Shown here: piece after piece, positions 32,336-43,706 of the stretch | How the letters are laid out: the number at the start of each line of letters is the position of its first letter | How positions within the stretch are numbered: the first letter of the stretch is position 1 | Source: Sepioteuthis lessoniana | Taxonomy: Eukaryota; Mollusca; Cephalopoda; Myopsida; Loliginidae | Length of the DNA stretch: 64,000 nucleotides | Direction: 5' to 3' | Assembly: GCA_963585895.1 (NCBI GenBank) | Contig: OY757911.1 | Coordinates: 61,735,668-61,799,667, forward strand | Program-made: the position numbers and the translations under genes | Notes under the pieces: model-generated | The model's input: only the letters and a program-made list of their open reading frames with translations | The model's database searches: none | Told to the model about the DNA's origin: nothing

Positions 32336-32462
32336 TATTAATTTCAAAATTGCAAAAGAAAAAATAACGAATCATTTGTTTTACGAAAATGATAATTCAC
32401 ATCTTAATAAGATATTAGCAATTACTTTAATAGTCACTTTACGTTATAGATGAAAAAATATT

Positions 32463-32593
32463 ATATAGCTTTATTGCTTAGTTAGGACTAACAATCTCAT
32501 AGTGTCATTGCTAAGTTAACACTAACAATCACATAGCATTGTTGTTTAGTTAGGACGAGCAATAATATAGCATTATTGCTTAGATCTAACAAT
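32463..32593. repeat. Minisatellite, about 4 units of 34-36 bp
   Basis: The unit TAGCATTATTGCTTAGTTAGGACTAACAATCAC (shortened here) repeats about four times with substitutions. It is unrelated to the SINE-D tandem block. Confidence 0.85.
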
Positions 32594-32599
32594 ACTAAT

Positions 32600-34090
32600 C
32601 AAAAGTTTTTTAGATACTTAATAAAGAAAATCTCCCAGAAACTTTTCTCCCGACCACGTTAACTTCATATGATTATTGCTACATCAATTTTCCTTCAAGT
32701 GAATTTTGTATTTCATTGTAACAATCACCGTTTGAAGCAGTTTGATGTAAATTTTGAAATCACAACTAGGAAATGACAACATGAAGTCGCGCTGACAGCG
32801 TCGGTCTCTCTCTCTGTCAGTCTCTGTCTCTCTCCCTCCCTCTCTGTCTCTGTCTCTGTCCTCATCATCTTCGAGGCAATGATTAACATACAACATTTTT
32901 TCAGCAGTGAATCCGCAAGAACTAATAGTGATGATGAATTTAGAATTAGCATTAAATTATAAATAAGTTAAAAATCACATAAAGTGATATAAACACAGAT
33001 AAAATGTATAAAACACCTAAAAAGAAGTGTAACTGAAAAAAAAAAATCCCAAGCTAAATTATATGCAGCCATATTCAACAGGTGAAACCAACCAACTTTC
33101 TGACGCATTGCCAAACGAATTTTGTTGAGCAGAGATTAATTTTTTAGTTTAAGGGTTAAATGTACGACTATATGCATAAAAAGTAGAAAAAAGTAACATG
33201 GGAGGATGAAGACATTATATAAGGCTTTTTTTTTATTTGTATACTGTGTTGTTTTTATTATTTATAGTTGTTCTTTTCAAACAACATACAATCATATAGT
33301 GTTTTTATTCTAAAATATATCTTGCACTTATTATAACCTAGGTGAGAAACTGACTGCCACCAAACCCTTTTGACTCCATGTTTCTTCTATACTCACTCAT
33401 CTCCTCTCTTTCCCTTTCTCTATCTCTCTCTCTCTCTCTCTTTCTTTATATATATATATATATATATATATTACTGTTAATTTGTATATGTTTTATATTA
33501 TACTAGTATAAATACAGTTATACATGTTTTAAAAGAGAGCCAATAAATTTTACATAATTAACTGTTAATTTGGAATATAAAAGTCACACGAAAGTTTTCT
33601 TATTTATTTTGCGCATCTAAGTAAACATTGATAAACAAAACTGCATATATTGATAAACAAACTTGTCATAAAACTGCTCTTTTGATATTAGATAAGACAA
33701 AAGGTGTTTATATGATAAATGTAGTCTCTTACCAACCCTATGTATTCATGGGTGTGTAATAAAATAACTGAAAGAATAACATCTGTGTACTTACACAACA
33801 AAACAAATGTATTGAGAGATTTGACATTTTGTAAAATCGTTGTGTGTATATATTTAAAATGATGGACGTTTGATCAAATTTAAGAATAACTTTGAATAAT
33901 TCTTAATTAAATGATTTTATATTTTTCTGAATCGAATATTTCCCAAAAATATAACTCGTCAAGATTCCAACGTTTGTAGAATTGAATACCTACGTGCTGG
34001 TGTCCATGTAGTTAAAACAACATTTTGCTTATTATTTCTTTGTTTTTCACTAGTGTACAATTAGTAAAAAAAGAACAAAACTTTTTTTAA
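32600..34090. other. AT-rich DNA, no gene seen
   Basis: It contains a (TC)n-like patch at 32802-32860 and (TC)n-(TA)n at 33418-33471. The overlapping minus-strand frames near 32684-32952 are the TC patch read as RDRE repeats. Confidence 0.5.
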
Positions 34091-34110
34091 CCAAATATAT
34101 ATATATATAT

Positions 34111-35009
34111 TGTTACGTGGGGTAGAAAATAGATTAATAAGGAGAAATATATTTTTATGTATATTACAAATGTGTTTTATTTGTCCTTATTATCCCGAGA
34201 CGAAAAATAAAGAAGTGAAGAAGGAGAGGCACCAAGCCTATCTTTCCTCTTTACACATGATTTGCTCGGTAGTTCACGAGGCTAAAAGAGGAAGAGAAAA
34301 AAAAAGAAGACGGCAAGAAATGGAATTACAAGTCAAACTCTTTCCACTATTTACCCATCTCAGCTAGCCTTGAACTCTTGGAGTGAACCAGCCCTAAGAA
34401 ACGGTGAAGAGACTCTTCTTTGTTTTTTGGCAATCGCAAAGTGACAATTGTTGTAGCAGTCCTGACTTCGAGGCGTTAACATCAATTCAGGAGCTTTGTC
34501 CCAGTCCACCCGAAATGTGACCAAGAAACAGATAACAGAAACCGAACAACTCCTCGTGGCACTTAAATTCAAACCTCTTAAAGAAAAAAGAACGAAAGAG
34601 AATAAGACTATTAACAAGCCCTAAACCCTCAGTGAGTTTCATATTTCTTTTGCCTTTATGTGTCTACCTTGCAAATCTATTTGAGTTGTGATTCGTCTCG
34701 GATTTTAGATATAGATATTATCGTTACTTTTCCATCCGCTTTTTTATTCTTAAACCTTTTTTTTTAATCTTATTTTCCCCTAATTACGTTGTTAATTTTG
34801 TAATAAATTTTGTTGTTAGATCTTCAAATTGTGTTATGTTGGTTTCGTGAGTGCTTGCCGCTTATTCCGTTGTGATTTACCGAGAGTCTTCGATTGGAGA
34901 AATTCCCTTCCCATAGTTCGCCTTTTTTATCGAACCTTGGGCATTCTCGTTATTATTTTATATATCTTTTATTATTCTCGTTACGAAATCGCAGTGAAAA
35001 CCAGGTCGT

Positions 35010-35013
<4 letters not shown>
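34111..35013 (+). mobile_element. Solo LTR of a Ty3/gypsy-like retrotransposon
   Basis: The 903-bp unit starts TGTTACG and ends CGTAACA, a perfect 7-bp inverted terminus in the canonical TG...CA form. It is non-coding, more complex than its surroundings, and has AATAAA (34802-34807) within the last quarter, fitting an R region. It is embedded in a (TA)n tract on both sides, so the ATAT at each flank is compatible with a target duplication but proves nothing. No gag or pol follows, so it is either a recombination-derived solo LTR or a non-coding element with similar ends. Orientation is set by the poly(A) signal. Confidence 0.8.

Positions 35014-35044
<31 letters not shown>
35014..35044. repeat. 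(TA)n microsatellite
   Basis: The continuation of the TA tract into which the LTR is inserted; the other half is at 34094-34110. Confidence 0.97.
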
Positions 35045-35045
<1 letters not shown>

Positions 35046-35049
35046 CGAC

Positions 35050-35985
35050 AGAAATAAAGATGGTGGTCATTCTTTTACTCGCGGGTTATTCCATTTCAAC
35101 ATTGCTCGGTAGACAAAGATACAAATATACCACTACTTTTACACATAGACGATTCCCGAAATAACATCCTATCACTTTTTGACTTCATAATACCTCTCAG
35201 AATTAACGACAAAATAAAACAAGATTCACTGGTGTTGAGAAAGATTGAATGAATTAATTCTCATATGTGTGTTGTTACGATGATTGTAAGAAACAAAAAA
35301 AACTTAAATGCGACGCAAAAATCACTTTGTGAGTGCTTCAGAACACCAAATATAGGTAACCTATAATCTTCTGAGGCACTAATCAAAGTTTAATAATAAT
35401 AAAAAAAAGAACGAAATATTGAAAATATTTGCATTTGATTTGTTCAGTTTTTTTACATGTTCATATCCATGTAGTATTTAGTGAGAAACGATATGACAAT
35501 TGCATAACAATACGGCTTAATTGTATTTGAAAATTTCGAAGAGCTTATCATAAATAACAGCTGTTAATTGTAACAGATCCTACGGTTGTAAAACTTTAGA
35601 TGAAAGCCACTTTATGTTAAAATATCATATAATAAGAGAAACTATATATAAAGCCAATTCTCAATGTAAAAGCAACGTATACCTTCAATTAGGTAATTTA
35701 AAAATAGTTGTTTTTAACGAAATCTTATGCAGCATGACTCAGCTTAGAATAAAAATTACACAATATTTTCAAGGTCGAATTTATAATAGTTGATTTTAAT
35801 GCATTTTTTTTAATGCTAAATTCAAAAATTATTCTCATTTTTTTCTAATCAGATCAAATCTTTGAAGATACAAGCTCTTATTTGAAATATAAAGAAAAGT
35901 ATTATAACTTTATTTATTTTCTTATCGAATTAAACAAATATCGCTAAATTTACGATTGATATATTTTCAGAAAGTTAAAATTGAG
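35050..35985. other. AT-rich DNA, nothing recognised
   Basis: No coding frame or known repeat was seen between the solo LTR and the protein-family copy. Confidence 0.5.
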
Positions 35986-35999
35986 CTATAGTAAACTGA

Positions 36000-37830
36000 A
36001 AAGTACACAAAAGAACCCATTCATGGATGAAATGTCTTTTCATTGACTTCCCCCTGTACTTGGCAGACACCACATCCCGTTTCAAGCACCAGCAGTAGTC
36101 AGCGAGAAAGCTTAGATCCCACCGGTCTTTCCATAATGCGAATGTCTTGGTAAAACTGTTCATCCTGCTCTTCACTCAAATCATCACAGTTCTTTGGAAA
36201 ATGGTCCAAGTGTGACAGCAGAGAGAACAGTTTGAATGACATTCATGCTCCGAATTCGCGGAAAATGTTTAGTAGCTCTCAATTTCCTTTTCGTATCCCG
36301 CACTCCAGTGGTTTCCCGGAAAGTCTATAACAACTGACTTCAATGACTGCCAAGTAGAAAGTTCAGCTTTGCTCAGTGCTTCATCTAACATTTGATACTT
36401 CATGAGTTCTCTTATTTGAGGGCCGTGAAATATATCAGCTTTGACATCCGTGGGAAATTCTTCTGGAGGAAAACAAACCTACTGTCTTTCCTGTCCATTG
36501 CCTTCATTACTCCTAAATTGATATGTAAAGGTGGAAGTAGTATTTTGTTCGGTTCAACGAGAAGGTGATCTTGTCTGACATAATGTTAGTTGTCATCTCG
36601 ACTCTCCTAGAGATACAGAAAACAAGGATTCCTTGGACAGTAAGACTTGTCCAAACACCTTAAGATCTCTGTAGATTAACCAATTGTGCTACTAGTATTT
36701 AACAGCAGATAGCAAATGATCCATGCTGTTGTGAGTTTCTTTTATTTGTACTGAAAGTCCATTAGTGATAGATGAAAAACTATTACCATTATTTGTCAAA
36801 ATTTCTGAGACAAAGCTTGATAATCATTAAGGGTTTTCGGACTATTATCTTCATCTGTATTGTTATTTCCACAACGTTTCAGCTGATATGTCCTCCGGCC
36901 TTCTTCAGGTGTTTGTCGAACTCGGGAACCTTCACGTAACTTCGAACTAAGTCCTTTATTGTATCCACGGGGGTCGCCTGTTCTGATTCCGTAAGCCATA
37001 ACCGGGTATAAGTGTTAAGTATTCCTGTATTTTGTTACACGCCTGCAGTCAGGATTGAACCTGCAACCTCCAGATGATTGTCTTTTTAGACGCTTAGGGA
37101 ACCAACACCTTAAGCGTTATGCTATGTGTCCTTCTGGACAATTTAGAGTGAATTTTTGGGACTTATAAACTTAACGTTCTTACTTGACTAGGATTACTAC
37201 AATTATGATACTTAATGATAACTATTACCATTATGTTGAAGAACTGCTTTGAGATTTCTGCTGGATGAGTCAATAAATAATCTCTATTACATAGCATTAA
37301 ATTCTAAGCCCATTGATTTGATCAATCTAGCAATGTTGTTACAATAAACCAACCGGGACTTATCCTGGAACGTGAAAAGCTGTCCTAATTCTCACGGTTT
37401 TGATACCAATAGAACATTCCTCATGCCAACAGATCCTTTCTTTTGAGACGTGAACCAAGCAGCTGAGCAGACAACTTTGAAAGGTTCAGGTCTCCTGTCA
37501 AGTCGTTGAGTGTTGCTTGTGTCAAGGGTTCTGGCTGGTCATCCTCTTCTGGCTTGTATGTGTCATCCCCAGTTACAACAATCATGTCACTATGTTCGGA
37601 ATCAGAGCTGTATTCCGTGTTACCATCTGGCTCAGGAACAGGAAGGTCTGGGCGAGGATGGCAGGAGGAACATCGGAGTATTGGGAACGGTGCAAGTCGT
37701 TGTGATTTATTCCTTTTACATCTATCTACCAGAAATAGTCCGTAAAGGGATCTTTTCCTGTCCACCAGACGGTTAGAATAGTAAATGACATACTCTTCCT
37801 TTTGCAGTTCCTTCAAGTTTTCCACACATG
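36000..37830 (-). pseudogene. Copy of an uncharacterised multicopy invertebrate protein family, disabled, split by a SINE
   Basis: Reading from 37830 leftwards, fragments in shifting frames match a large intronless family that I recognise from mollusc and arthropod genomes but whose function I do not know. Landmarks in order: CVENLKELQK; a shifted block around KGINHNDLHR; VPEPDGNTEYSSDSEHSD; KPEEDDQPEPLTQ; LNDLTGDLNLSK; AQLLGSRLK; after a shift FYWYQNRE; then IARLIKSMGLEF and SSSRNLKAVLQHNG. After the SINE come KETHNSMDHLL, LPPLHINLGVMK, GPQIRELMKY, AELSTWQSLKSVV, LSEEQDEQFYQDI and GKSMKRHFIHEW. Stops, shifts and the SINE at 36800-37137 make it dead. The near-complete domain order without introns suggests a mobile or retrocopied origin. 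Confidence 0.75.
36800..37137 (-). mobile_element. SINE-E copy, full length, inserted in the protein-family pseudogene
   Basis: On the minus strand it begins AGGACACATAGCATAACGC and has a strong B box (GCAGGTTCAATCCTGAC). The body carries CGACCCCCGTGGATAC, ACACCTGAAGAAGGCCGG, and CAGCTGAAACGTTGTGG. It separates the N-terminal and C-terminal halves of the pseudogene and is in the same orientation. A target duplication was not identified. Confidence 0.8.
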
Positions 37831-37839
37831 TTTAACTGC

Positions 37840-38450
37840 AAACGTGGTGAGTGAATTACTTATCTTGGTCCCTATTTTGACCCTAAAATAATCGCGATAT
37901 GCCTTCTACACAAAGTCAATGGTTTTTGTTTGACTGTTAGGAAGAACCACATTACCACAGATATAACATCATCTGTCAGGATTATTCTTACACTTGCGAT
38001 ACATTCTTGCAAGAATACAAAGTTCAAGCTCAAAAGAGAAAAATAAATCAGCACTCAGATGGTCGGTGACACTTGACACAGTGCATTAAAATCACTATAA
38101 ACTGAAGGATAAGCCCCGCCCTCTATAGTTTTGTGGGTATTAGTGTGTACGGTGGTACACTGTTGTTAGGTCCACACACAACATAATACGCTATACTTAA
38201 CATCGGGGACTTTCGACCAGCTCTGGCAAGTAGAGTCAACAAGTTTTTGTGTAAGTGTTATTATTGTATACAACTTGTGAAGTATTCAAACAGATCATAA
38301 AAATCAGATTTGACCAAACAAACACAATGAATGTTATTTTTGAATTCAGCATGAAATCGCGATGATATATCATTTGAATAAAACTTTGACCATTGAAAAA
38401 CAATTTACGTAGGCCAGTATTATTTATCTAAATAAAAGGATTAGTATCAG
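37840..38450. other. Non-coding interval between features
   Basis: Moderately AT-rich; no repeat family or frame is supported. It lies upstream of both head-to-head protein-family copies. Confidence 0.4.
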
Positions 38451-38453
38451 TGG

Positions 38454-38724
38454 AGGTGCCTGTGGGGTAATGGTTATCGTCGTAGGAAATGGACACGGTG
38501 ACACGAGTTCTAATCCTGGACTAGACTGATTGCATTTCATATAGCACTAATACCCTTGGGAAAGGTATGAATCCAATTATTCTCCCTCCAGTATGGGTAA
38601 ATAGTAGGGCAGACTAGGTTCTTCAGCCTTAGTGATGGAAATAGTCTCGTTAAATAGTCTGTTTAACTCCGCTTAAAAATTGACCTTGTATCATATCCTG
38701 CCCGCGCGGAGGGGTTGGTAAATA
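38454..38724 (+). mobile_element. SINE-A copy, full length
   Basis: The copy runs from AGGTGCCTGTGGGGTAATGG to CCCGCGCGGAGGGGTTGG, with GAGTTCTAATCCTGGAC as B box. A small deletion replaces the TTAGGCAACTAGTCTAGGAG region. Confidence 0.9.
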
Positions 38725-39039
38725 TGACGAAAGGATTAGTATTCACACATTGATGCCAAAATGAAATTAAGTCTGTTTATTTCAGAGTAGAAATCTGGAG
38801 TGCGGGAACTGATAAATACTCTAGAGGCGTCTTGAGCTGTCGTTAAATCGTTGAAAACCTTTGGCAGAAAATTGTCAAGGCACTTGAAAAAGTTTAAATC
38901 TGTCAGAAAAACGGTAAGGATTCTGGATGGAGTATTTATTGAAGAGTTCAGTTAGATCAATTTCTTCAGTCATTTTTGATACATACCGACTAGGTTTGTA
39001 ATAAAAAAAGAATTGGCCCTATTGGGAACCCTGTCGACT

Positions 39040-39225
39040 ATTTCGTAAAATTCGCCGACTGTGCCTCTGCAGAAGGTTAAGATCGACACTTTAACGTGTG
39101 TTCTGGGTATGATATGAAACTGTAACTGATGGTATGGAATTTCTTTCTTATTCTTCGGTTCATTCAGATCCAAATTTGTGGTATTTGTTAGGGTTCCGTC
39201 TATGAGTCAAAGAGAACTGTTTAAT
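39040..39225 (+). mobile_element. SINE-D fragment
   Basis: GACTGTGCCTCTGCAGAAGG, GGGTATGATATGAAACTGTA and GTTAGGGTTCCGTCTATGAG follow the SINE-D order. Confidence 0.6.
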
Positions 39226-39403
39226 CATTTATTAAGGATAGTATTTATTAGCTATTGAAAATTATGCGACTGTGTGCTAATAAAACAGGACAATGAATTT
39301 TTTGAAAATATCAGTTGCATGAGTTTTTTTATAAATATTTTTTTACTTTTGATCTGCTGTTTTCAAATATGGAAATGATCTTGTTTTGTGTGCTTTAGTT
39401 TTA

Positions 39404-39574
39404 TGCAATCTGGACCCCTTCACATGGATGAGCAAAGGAGGGACGACCACCAAGAACCTACATACAACAGCTCTGTGCCGATACAGGGTGTAGATTTGAA
39501 GACCATCCGGGAGCAATGTTCAGGGAGAGGGGCAGGGAGATTGGGGGCGCGACATGATAATGATGATGATGATA
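39404..39574 (+). pseudogene. RTE-like LINE 3' terminal fragment with ATGATG tail
   Basis: The nucleotide sequence CTGGACCCC...CACATGGATGAGCAAAGG...CTACATACAACAGCTCTGTG...GATACAGGGTGTAGA matches the last 170 bp of the LINE seen at 42610-42786. It ends GGGGCGCGACATGATAATGATGATGATGATAA. It is too short to encode anything functional. Confidence 0.85.
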
Positions 39575-39656
39575 ACATTTTATCTTTTTGTGGCTAAATA
39601 AATTACTCATGATTGTATGATATGAATAGGGACATCTAATTTTTTTTTTTTTTTGT

Positions 39657-41435
39657 CAGATTTTATCACGGCTACAAGAATACATCAATGAGTGTAATAA
39701 TGCTGGTGCTTTCAGCTATATTCATGGATACTTCACTCTTACTAGCCAGAAACACAATATAAAATCGTGTGTGAAGCAAGCCTATAAAGCGTACTTCGAA
39801 CTTACTCTTGGTGACCAAGACTAGAAATGGGTGCCACATACTGTGTCTTCATACGAAGAAATGCTGCGTGACTAGACGATTGGGAAACTTTAGGACTTAC
39901 CTTTCGGAATTCCCATGACCTGGCGGGGACCGAAGCACCACAATACTGACTGCTATTTTTGTTTGGTCAATACAGAAGGCGTTGGCAAGAAAAAAATATA
40001 TAAGATCACTTATTCTTGTATCCTATCAGCAATTCAACCCAGTCTGTACTCTAATAAACAACTGGTTCCAGTTTTTACTGAGTTGTCTCCATCTGAAGGA
40101 GAGAGTATCGATGAGATGCAAGTGGCTGGTGATGTAACTCAAGAAATACTAACAGATTCTGACGATCATTCTTAAGCTATGTCAAAGTCATCAACTCCTC
40201 AGCTGTTCAGCCAGCCAGAGCTGAATGACCTTGTGTGATTTGAGTCTTTCCTTTACCGAACAAAACCACATTTCTTTTATACTACTGAAATCGGGAACAG
40301 GGTTATGTAGAATATTTCAAAGAGGAGAATAAGTTTATTCATTGTCATAATATCTCAGGTCTTCACCAGGAATTGGAATTCAATTGTATAATCCAAATGA
40401 TTGGAGATTATTTCAAGATAGTTCTAAGTGTAGCGTGAAGTGTGTTATACTATATAGTGGCGATGTCTATGCACATGTTCTAGTAGGTCATTCTGGGTGT
40501 ATTCAAGGGGAGCATAATGACCTTAAAACTGTGACAGACCTACTAAAATACCACGAGCACAATATGACAATTTACGTAGACCTCAAAATGGTGAACTTTC
40601 TCCTTGGTCAACAAAAAGGATTTGCTAAATATCCATACTTTATTCGCTTATAGGGCAGCCGAGAAAGAGACTGAGAGAGTGGCTCTTAAGTGAGACTCTG
40701 GAAGTCGGTATGCCAAATATTGTCAATTACCCAATCGTCAGTCGAGGAAATATCATAATTCCTCTTTTGCACGTCAAGCCGATCCTGATGAATCAGTGTG
40801 TCAGAGCATTAGATACTGAGGTGAATGCTTCCAATACGTAGTTCTGGTCTCCCAGCTTTGTCATTCGAGAAGATCAAGGCAGGTTCTTCTGATGGACCAC
40901 AGATTCGCTCACTTGTACGTGATCAAGACTTTTTCAGAAAGATGAATGATAAGGAAAGGCGAGTATAGTTTTTAACAATGAAAACATTTTCGGTAATAAG
41001 AAGGCCAACGACAATGAAACCCTTGTAACATATTTATTGTCAGCTTTTTATGAGCTATGATATAACATGGGTGTCAAACTCAGATTTTCTATACAGTCAT
41101 CTTGAGAGATTTCCTGAGAACATAGAGGCAGTAAGTGACGAACAAGGCAAGCAGTTCCATCAGGACCTCAAGACTATGGAGGAGTGCTACCAAGGGAGAG
41201 GGACAAACATATGATTGCGCACTACTATTGGAGCGTTAAACGAGATTGTTCTGAGGCAATTCACAAACGAAAGAGCTTCAAGCACTGTTTCCGGCCTGAC
41301 TTGAATATAACTGAGCTTTGTGTCTTTTTAGCAACCAATTTCTTTCCTAACAATGAGTTTAGCATGAATTCTATCCTTTGTATTGATTTACCTGTTTCAG
41401 ATAAAGTTACATTTTTTCACCAGCTAATTTAACGA
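39657..41435 (+). pseudogene. Second copy of the uncharacterised multicopy protein family, disabled
   Basis: Plus-strand fragments cover the family from near its start to near its end: FSYIHGYFTL, SVKQAYKAYFELTLGDQD, LPFGIPMTWRGPKHHNTDCY with FCLVNTEGVGKKK, a region rich in acidic residues, IGIQLYNPNDWRLFQDSSK, VGHSGCIQGEH, LLKYHEHNM, VDLKMVNFLLGQQKGFAKYP (40384-40653), then after shifts VSDEQGKQFHQDLKTMEE and a final HKRKSFKHCF. There are several in-frame stops (for example TAG after GDQD) and at least four frameshifts. It contains paired CxxC-like cysteines, but no catalytic motif I can name. It differs in sequence from the 36-37.8 kb copy, so the two represent different subfamilies, not one inverted duplication. 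Confidence 0.8.
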
Positions 41436-41508
41436 GAGTTCAATCTCATGATTCTTCTGATTGAGGACGATCACAGTGAAACGAAGATAAAATTTTATTT
41501 CGAAATAC

Positions 41509-41678
41509 CTCGGTTTGGTTTGGTTTCTTTCTTTAATGGCATATCAACCATTGTAGGTTATTTAATGCCAAAGCCATTCTCCTAGAAGAACAGTAGCGGT
41601 ATTATTTAACCCATAACTGGGAGGATAATGGGGTTCATACCTTTCCCAAGGGTATTTGCCCGAAAGTGAACGTAATAG
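41509..41678 (-). mobile_element. SINE-B copy, head-truncated, minus strand
   Basis: The reverse of the tail (GGTTTGGTTTGGTTTCTTTC, ATGGCATATCAACCATTGTA) is followed by the reverse of the body down to GCCCGAAAGTGAACGTAATAG. The tRNA-like head is missing, a typical 5' truncation. Confidence 0.85.
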
Positions 41679-41962
41679 AGAAATACCTCGATAGCAAAAA
41701 AATAAGAGCATTCAGAAAAAATAAGTGTATATTTAAAATCAGTACATTAAAAATAGATAGCAAAAGTTTTTGGTATCAATGTAACAAAGATTTTTTTGAT
41801 CAGTGTTATTCATATTACATAAAATACTATATAAATAGATTTATTTATGTTAAATAGCAATATTTGAAACAATTTAACTCGAAAAACAAATGATTTATAT
41901 AAAATAGAATTATTAGTGTTGGACAGTCAAATGGTTTCAAGTATTCAGGTATAATATATATT

Positions 41963-42782
41963 AGAGAAAATTGCTTCGAGCTGACAAAGAAAAGTTGCAG
42001 AAGGTACCCCGCAAAAACAATTACCGACGCCGACTACGACGATGATATAGCGTTACTGGCGAATACGCCTAACCAAGCCGAGACACTACTGCATAGTTTG
42101 GAACGAGCCTCCGCAGACATTGGCTTCCATGTCAATGCACACAAAACTGAATATATGTGTTACAACCAAACTGGTGACATTACCTCACTAGACGGAGCGT
42201 CTCTGAAACTAGTAGACAAATCCACCTACCTAGGAAGTAGCGTCTCATCAACCGAAAAAGACATCGACGCACGACTAACGAAAGCATAGACAGCTATCGA
42301 TAGACTCTCGATCATATGGAAATCAGACCTGACTGATAAAATGAAACGCAGTTTCTTCCAGGCAGCGGTTGTATCGATATTACGATATGGATGTACTACT
42401 TGGACGCTAACTCAACGGCTGAAGAAGAAACTAGACGGCAATTACACAAGAATGTTGAGAGCAATATTGAACAAGTCCTGGCGAAACACCCCACAAGACA
42501 CCAACTATACGGCCACTTGCCTCCCATCACGAAAACTATACAAGTTAGACGAACCAGACACGCAGGACACTGCTGGAGAAGCAAGAACGAACTCATCAGT
42601 GATGTACTCCAATGGACCCCCGCATATGGCCAAGCAAAAGCAGGACGACCAGCTCGAACATACATACAGCAGTTATGTGAGGATACGGGATGTAACCCTG
42701 AAGAACTGCAAAAAGCGATGAATGATAGGGAGAAGTGGCGAGAGAGGGTCAGGGATATCTGTGCTGGCGGCACAACATGATG

Positions 42783-42786
<4 letters not shown>
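41963..42786 (+). pseudogene. RTE-like LINE, 5'-truncated RT C-terminal half, disabled
   Basis: The copy starts inside the RT domain and runs to the natural 3' end (GGCACAACATGATGAT), then (TA)n. The catalytic YADD is YDDD here (42034-42045). TAG at 42287-42289 replaces the tryptophan codon after RLTKA, and a frameshift near 42483 moves the end into another frame, where RRTRHAGHCW, ELISDVLQWTPAYGQAKAGR, IQQLCEDTGC and [13 protein letters not shown] are read (42391-42780). This copy shows what the 8.8-11.3 kb copy lacks at its 3' side. Confidence 0.9.

Positions 42787-42836
<50 letters not shown>
42784..42836. repeat. (TA)n microsatellite
   Basis: A TA run with one TACATA interruption that begins directly at the LINE tail. 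Confidence 0.97.
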
Positions 42837-42839
<3 letters not shown>

Positions 42840-43121
42840 ATTTTACATTAAGTACAGGTTGCTTACCATAAAACATCAACCAACAAACTGATCTGGAACG
42901 TAGATGTTGAATTCTTTGGTGGTTTTTGTAGCTTTCCGTATCATGCTTCTCTACTGGGATGTTTTTTCAGGTGTCAAGATGTTTCACAGGAGGATTTCAC
43001 TTTCATATGATCAAACGTTGACAATAGTCTTCGATTGATTCGGTTTTGATTTCGAAAAATATTTTTTTACGCGGAACTCACTAATTGTTGTATAGCATTC
43101 TTTATAAACATTTTGTCTTTT

Positions 43122-43126
<5 letters not shown>

Positions 43127-43173
<47 letters not shown>
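43127..43173. repeat. (TA)n microsatellite
   Basis: A pure TA run. Confidence 0.97.
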
Positions 43174-43175
<2 letters not shown>

Positions 43176-43555
43176 CACATTTTCGCCAGAGAAGCTTTTG
43201 GTTACAGAGTTTCAGTGCGGTGAAGTTTAGTAATAATTAATAATAATAATAAAAGTAGTGGTACTGATTATATTATATTCCACTCGAAATAATAACATCT
43301 ATATATGTTTGATTTAAATGAACATTAATATTTTACAAAAGAATTGGTAGGGGTGTTCTTATCTATTGATGATTGTGATATATGTGTATGTGTATGTCTG
43401 TCTGGTATATATATATATATATATAATCCGAGGAAAATAATCCAAGAGTTAGGAATATCCATTTTGCGTGCTCAATGCCAACGGCTATCGACGGCATGAT
43501 TTATTGTGAATTAAAAATACACCAAAATTCACGTGCAGAGAAAAAATATTTTTGT

Positions 43556-43706
43556 ATAAAATTAAAAGAAAAAAGCAATTTTTGGTATCATTATACATTT
43601 ATTTCAGTTTGGTGATGACCCTCTACAGATGGTGAAATGGTCATCATAGACCTGAAATAAATCTATAATGATACCACAGAATTGAATTTTTTCTTTTAAT
43701 TTTATA
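43556..43706. repeat. Foldback with about 65-bp arms
   Basis: TAAAATTAAAAGAAAAAAGC...GGTATCATTATACATTTATTTCAG...GGTGATGACC on the left pairs with GGTCATCA...CTGAAATAAATC...ATAATGATACC...TTCTTTTAATTTTA on the right, with an 18-20 base loop around CTACAGATGGTGAAAT. It is followed directly by (TA)n at 43704-43724 and was probably mobilised as a foldback unit. Confidence 0.8.

Noticed and set aside
37027..37137. Functional tRNA gene on the minus strand
   Set aside because: The tRNA-like part is joined to a conserved SINE-E body seen in other copies, so it is a SINE head.
37506..37776. Three overlapping plus-strand frames of 62-88 codons
   Set aside because: They are antisense shadows of the acidic region of the minus-strand protein-family pseudogene.
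36000..41435. The two protein-family copies as arms of one large inverted duplication
   Set aside because: Their sequences differ in subfamily-specific residues and the intervening and flanking sequences do not mirror each other.
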